From DASVLX01 sp036384655 (GTDB lineage Bacteria; Actinomycetota; Actinomycetes; Mycobacteriales; Pseudonocardiaceae), in NCBI GenBank assembly GCA_036384655.1, contig DASVLX010000155.1, positions 1 through 64,000 of the forward strand: DNA of 64,000 nucleotides, given 5' to 3'. A program made the translations under genes and the position numbers. Below, one piece after another: positions 62,075 to 64,000 of this stretch (its first letter is position 1; each line of letters starts with the position of its first letter). The notes beneath the pieces were generated by a model. That model had not been told where the DNA came from. It made no database searches and was given only the letters and a program-made list of their open reading frames with translations.

Positions 62075-63555
62075 GGGTGCTGGTCGTCGGCGACCGCCGG
62101 CAGTGTCACCGTGACCCGCAGGCCGCCGTCGGCGGGCAGGTCGAGAGTGATCGTGCCGTTCACCCGTTCCACGGTGCGCCGCACGACGGACAGCCCGAGG
62201 CCCGAGCCACGAACCAGGTTGGCCTGGCTGGGACTGCGCCAGAACCGGTCGGTGGCCCGTTCCAGTTCCTCGGGCCGCATTCCGGGGCCGTGGTCGCGAA
62301 CAGCGATGGACACCGTGCCGACTGTGTCGGGTGTGCCGACCGCGCCGACCGTGCCGTGTTTCGGCACCGATCCGGGCCGTCGGCGCACGTCCACGGTGAC
62401 GGCGGTGCCGGGTTCGGTGAACTTCAGCGCATTGTCGAGCAGCGCGTCCAGGATGGTTTCCAGCCCGCGTGCGGGGGCGAGGGCCCGGCCGCCCGGCTCG
62501 CCGTCGAGCACCAGGATCACGTCCCGGGAGTCGCCGACCACCTGCCACTCGGCGATCTTCGCCTTGGCCACGGAACCGACGTCGATCTCGACCGGCGGAA
62601 TGGTGTCCGACTGGCTGCGCGCCATGGTGAGCAGATCGTCCAGGATCGCCTGGAACCGCCTGGCCTGGTCAAGGGCGGCGGCATGCTGTTCGACCGCCTC
62701 GGGCCGCAGCTGACCGTCCATGTTGCGCAGTCGCAGCAGCAGCGCGTGCAGCGGGTTGCGCAACTGGTGTGAGGCGTCCGCGACGAACGTGCGCTGCGCG
62801 GCGAGCGCCGCCCCGACGGTGTTCGCCATCTGATCGAACGCCTTGGACAGCCGACGCAGCTCGGGCGGGCCGCTGGTGCCGCCCACCGGGTCCACCGGGT
62901 GGCCGCTGACCGCCGCGACGGCCAGCCTCGCGGTGGCGCCGTCCAACTGCCGTACCGGCCGGAGAATCCAGCGCACCATGGCCAGCGACGCCAGCACGCC
63001 GAGGGCGATGCCGAGCAGCGCGACGGCCGCCACCTCCGCCCAGCGCCAGAGGACCACCGATCGGGCGTGGCCGGTGGACGAGACCGTGACGGCCACACCG
63101 GCGAGTTCGCCGTCGACCAATACCGGCTCGGCCACCACCAGCGGATCGGAGTTCCACGGACGCAGGCTCGGCGGGGACGCCGGCGGCCGGCCGGCCTGCG
63201 CGTTCCGCACCGCCTGAGCCACCAGCGGATCGGCGAGATCGACCGACCGCGCTGGCTGTGCCGACCGGGCTGGCCGTGCCGCCGAGGACGCGGCGACCCC
63301 GCCGTTGAGGCCGAGCACCGCGGCCTGGATGCCGTACACGTCCTGGTAGCGGGCCAGCGTGTCGCTCATCCGGGCGGCATCGCCCTCGGCCAGTGGACGC
63401 TGTGCCAGCGACGCGAACATCTCGGTGTCGGTCACTCGGTCGACGAACAGCAGTTGGCTCTCGTTGTTGGCGATGGTGAGGGCGAACGGCACACCCAGTC
63501 CGAACGCGACGATCACCACCAACGAGATGGAGATACCCAGCAGCCTGGTGCGCAC
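62053..63555 (-). CDS. Sensor histidine kinase
   Basis: This 500-residue two-component kinase has a membrane helix at about residues 5-28, a ~130-residue extracellular sensor, a second helix (WAEVAAVALLGIALGVLASLAMV), then HAMP. The phospho-acceptor His is in VADASHQLRNPLHALLLRL. The ATPase domain has LLDNALKF (N box), DHGPGM (D box) and GSGLGLSVV (G box). GTG 63555 starts it, 9 bp after the response regulator gene. The sensor domain is not recognised. Confidence 0.92.
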   Translation of the reverse strand: MRTRLLGISISLVVIVAFGLGVPFALTIANNESQLLFVDRVTDTEMFASLAQRPLAEGDAARMSDTLARYQDVYGIQAAVLGLNGGVAASSAARPARSAQPARSVDLADPLVAQAVRNAQAGRPPASPPSLRPWNSDPLVVAEPVLVDGELAGVAVTVSSTGHARSVVLWRWAEVAAVALLGIALGVLASLAMVRWILRPVRQLDGATARLAVAAVSGHPVDPVGGTSGPPELRRLSKAFDQMANTVGAALAAQRTFVADASHQLRNPLHALLLRLRNMDGQLRPEAVEQHAAALDQARRFQAILDDLLTMARSQSDTIPPVEIDVGSVAKAKIAEWQVVGDSRDVILVLDGEPGGRALAPARGLETILDALLDNALKFTEPGTAVTVDVRRRPGSVPKHGTVGAVGTPDTVGTVSIAVRDHGPGMRPEELERATDRFWRSPSQANLVRGSGLGLSVVRRTVERVNGTITLDLPADGGLRVTVTLPAVADDQHPQTLADR

Positions 63556-63564
63556 CCGCCCGCC

Positions 63565-64000
63565 TCAGTGGTCCTGCCCAGCCCAGCCCTGACCGGACCA
63601 GTCCTGGACCGCGGGTGGCCGGCCCAGCCGGTATCCGATGCCGCGCACGGTGTCCAGGATCCAGGGCCGGCCGAGCTTGGCGCGCACGTTGCCGATGTGC
63701 ACGTCCAGCGTGCGGTTCCCGGCCGGGGAGCCGTCGCCCCACACCTCGGTCCGGATGCGCTCCCGTGTGCACACCGCGCCACCCGCCTCCGCGACCAGGG
63801 CGAGCAGCGCGAATTCCTTGCGTGCCAACGACACTCGCCGACCGGCCACCAGGACCTCGTGCCTGCTCAACTGGATTTCCACATCCCCGACCCGGATCGA
63901 ATCCTCGGTGCCGCCGATCGCCGTCCGGCTGGCCACCCCGCGCCGCAGCACCGCCCGCACCCTGGCCACCAGCTCACCCACGTCGAACGGCTTGAGCAGG
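63565..64000 (-). CDS. OmpR-family response regulator (5' end outside window)
   Basis: This is the partner regulator of the histidine kinase. Only the C-terminal 144 codons are in the window. They start at the conserved LLKPFDVGEL of the receiver's last helix, and then the winged-helix DNA-binding domain: VSLARKEFALLALVAEAGGAV, RERIRTEVWGD, RTLDVHIGNVRAKLG and VRGIGYRLGRP. The Asp phosphorylation site is outside. It is upstream of the kinase in the same operon. Confidence 0.92.
   Translation of the reverse strand, partial: LLKPFDVGELVARVRAVLRRGVASRTAIGGTEDSIRVGDVEIQLSRHEVLVAGRRVSLARKEFALLALVAEAGGAVCTRERIRTEVWGDGSPAGNRTLDVHIGNVRAKLGRPWILDTVRGIGYRLGRPPAVQDWSGQGWAGQDH

Overview
The window is high-GC chromosomal DNA of an actinomycete, most likely of the Pseudonocardiales; the genus cannot be fixed from the sequence alone. 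GTG and TTG starts are frequent, genes are closely packed, and many overlap by 4 bp. From 1 to about 61 kb the backbone follows, with insertions, the order recalled for Mycobacterium tuberculosis Rv2689c to Rv2733c. The shared genes are the RNA methyltransferase, ceoB/ceoC, DUF3159, the OB-fold protein, the hydrolase, DUF3710, dut, DUF3093, DUF4193, cei, ppgK, sigA, YihY, sigB, ideR, nrdR, a chiZ-position gene, lexA, hflX, dapF, miaA, the Rv2728c-like gene, DUF349 and miaB.

Layout. 1-9.8 kb: RNA methyltransferase (partial), paired TrkA/CeoB-CeoC proteins, a free-standing CU044_5270-like protein, DUF3159 with its OB-fold partner, an alpha/beta hydrolase, DUF3710-dut, DUF3093, DUF4193, Cei and polyphosphate glucokinase. 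9.8-12.2 kb: the principal sigma factor sigA, then an intergenic region with a strong terminator, a 15-bp tandem repeat and a long inverted repeat, then a DUF7455 protein. 12.3-17.3 kb: a minus-strand sugar ABC operon (XylF/XylG/XylH type) ending with its ROK regulator and preceded by two palindromes. 17.3-28.2 kb: a DEAD/DEAH helicase, a YihY protein, HrpA, glycerol kinase, DUF3039, PsuG, DUF3099 and Dtd. 28.2-43.6 kb: sigB behind an ECF-type promoter, class I fumarase, a lipoprotein, a PAT-type GNAT/acyl-CoA-ligase protein with an AcuC deacetylase, a rhodanese, ideR-galK-galE, DUF4192 and an S9 oligopeptidase. 43.5-45 kb: a flotillin/NfeD pair.

45.0-48.1 kb is an accessory island of visibly lower GC. 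It holds three minus-strand genes joined by 4-bp overlaps: a TIGR04255-family protein, a predicted membrane-anchored XRE-type helix-turn-helix protein, and a protein with a conserved-looking QTCDIV motif. A HicB-like antitoxin-type protein follows. The operon appears to start from a leaderless promoter carrying a perfect inverted repeat. It is the best candidate here for an undescribed system, and its function is unknown.

48-53 kb is DNA metabolism and SOS: nrdR-nrdJ (class II ribonucleotide reductase) and lexA, divergent from a small LysM-less membrane protein at the chiZ position, with three LexA boxes between them. 53-61 kb: hflX, dapF, miaA, a class III extradiol-like protein, DUF349, a membrane protein and miaB. 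61-64 kb: an orphan TAXI binding protein convergent with a histidine kinase/response regulator pair, the latter cut by the window edge.

Recurring themes are 15-bp tandem repeats inside and between genes, and a dispersed palindromic element that sits directly after stop codons. No rRNA, tRNA, CRISPR array or insertion sequence was recognised.
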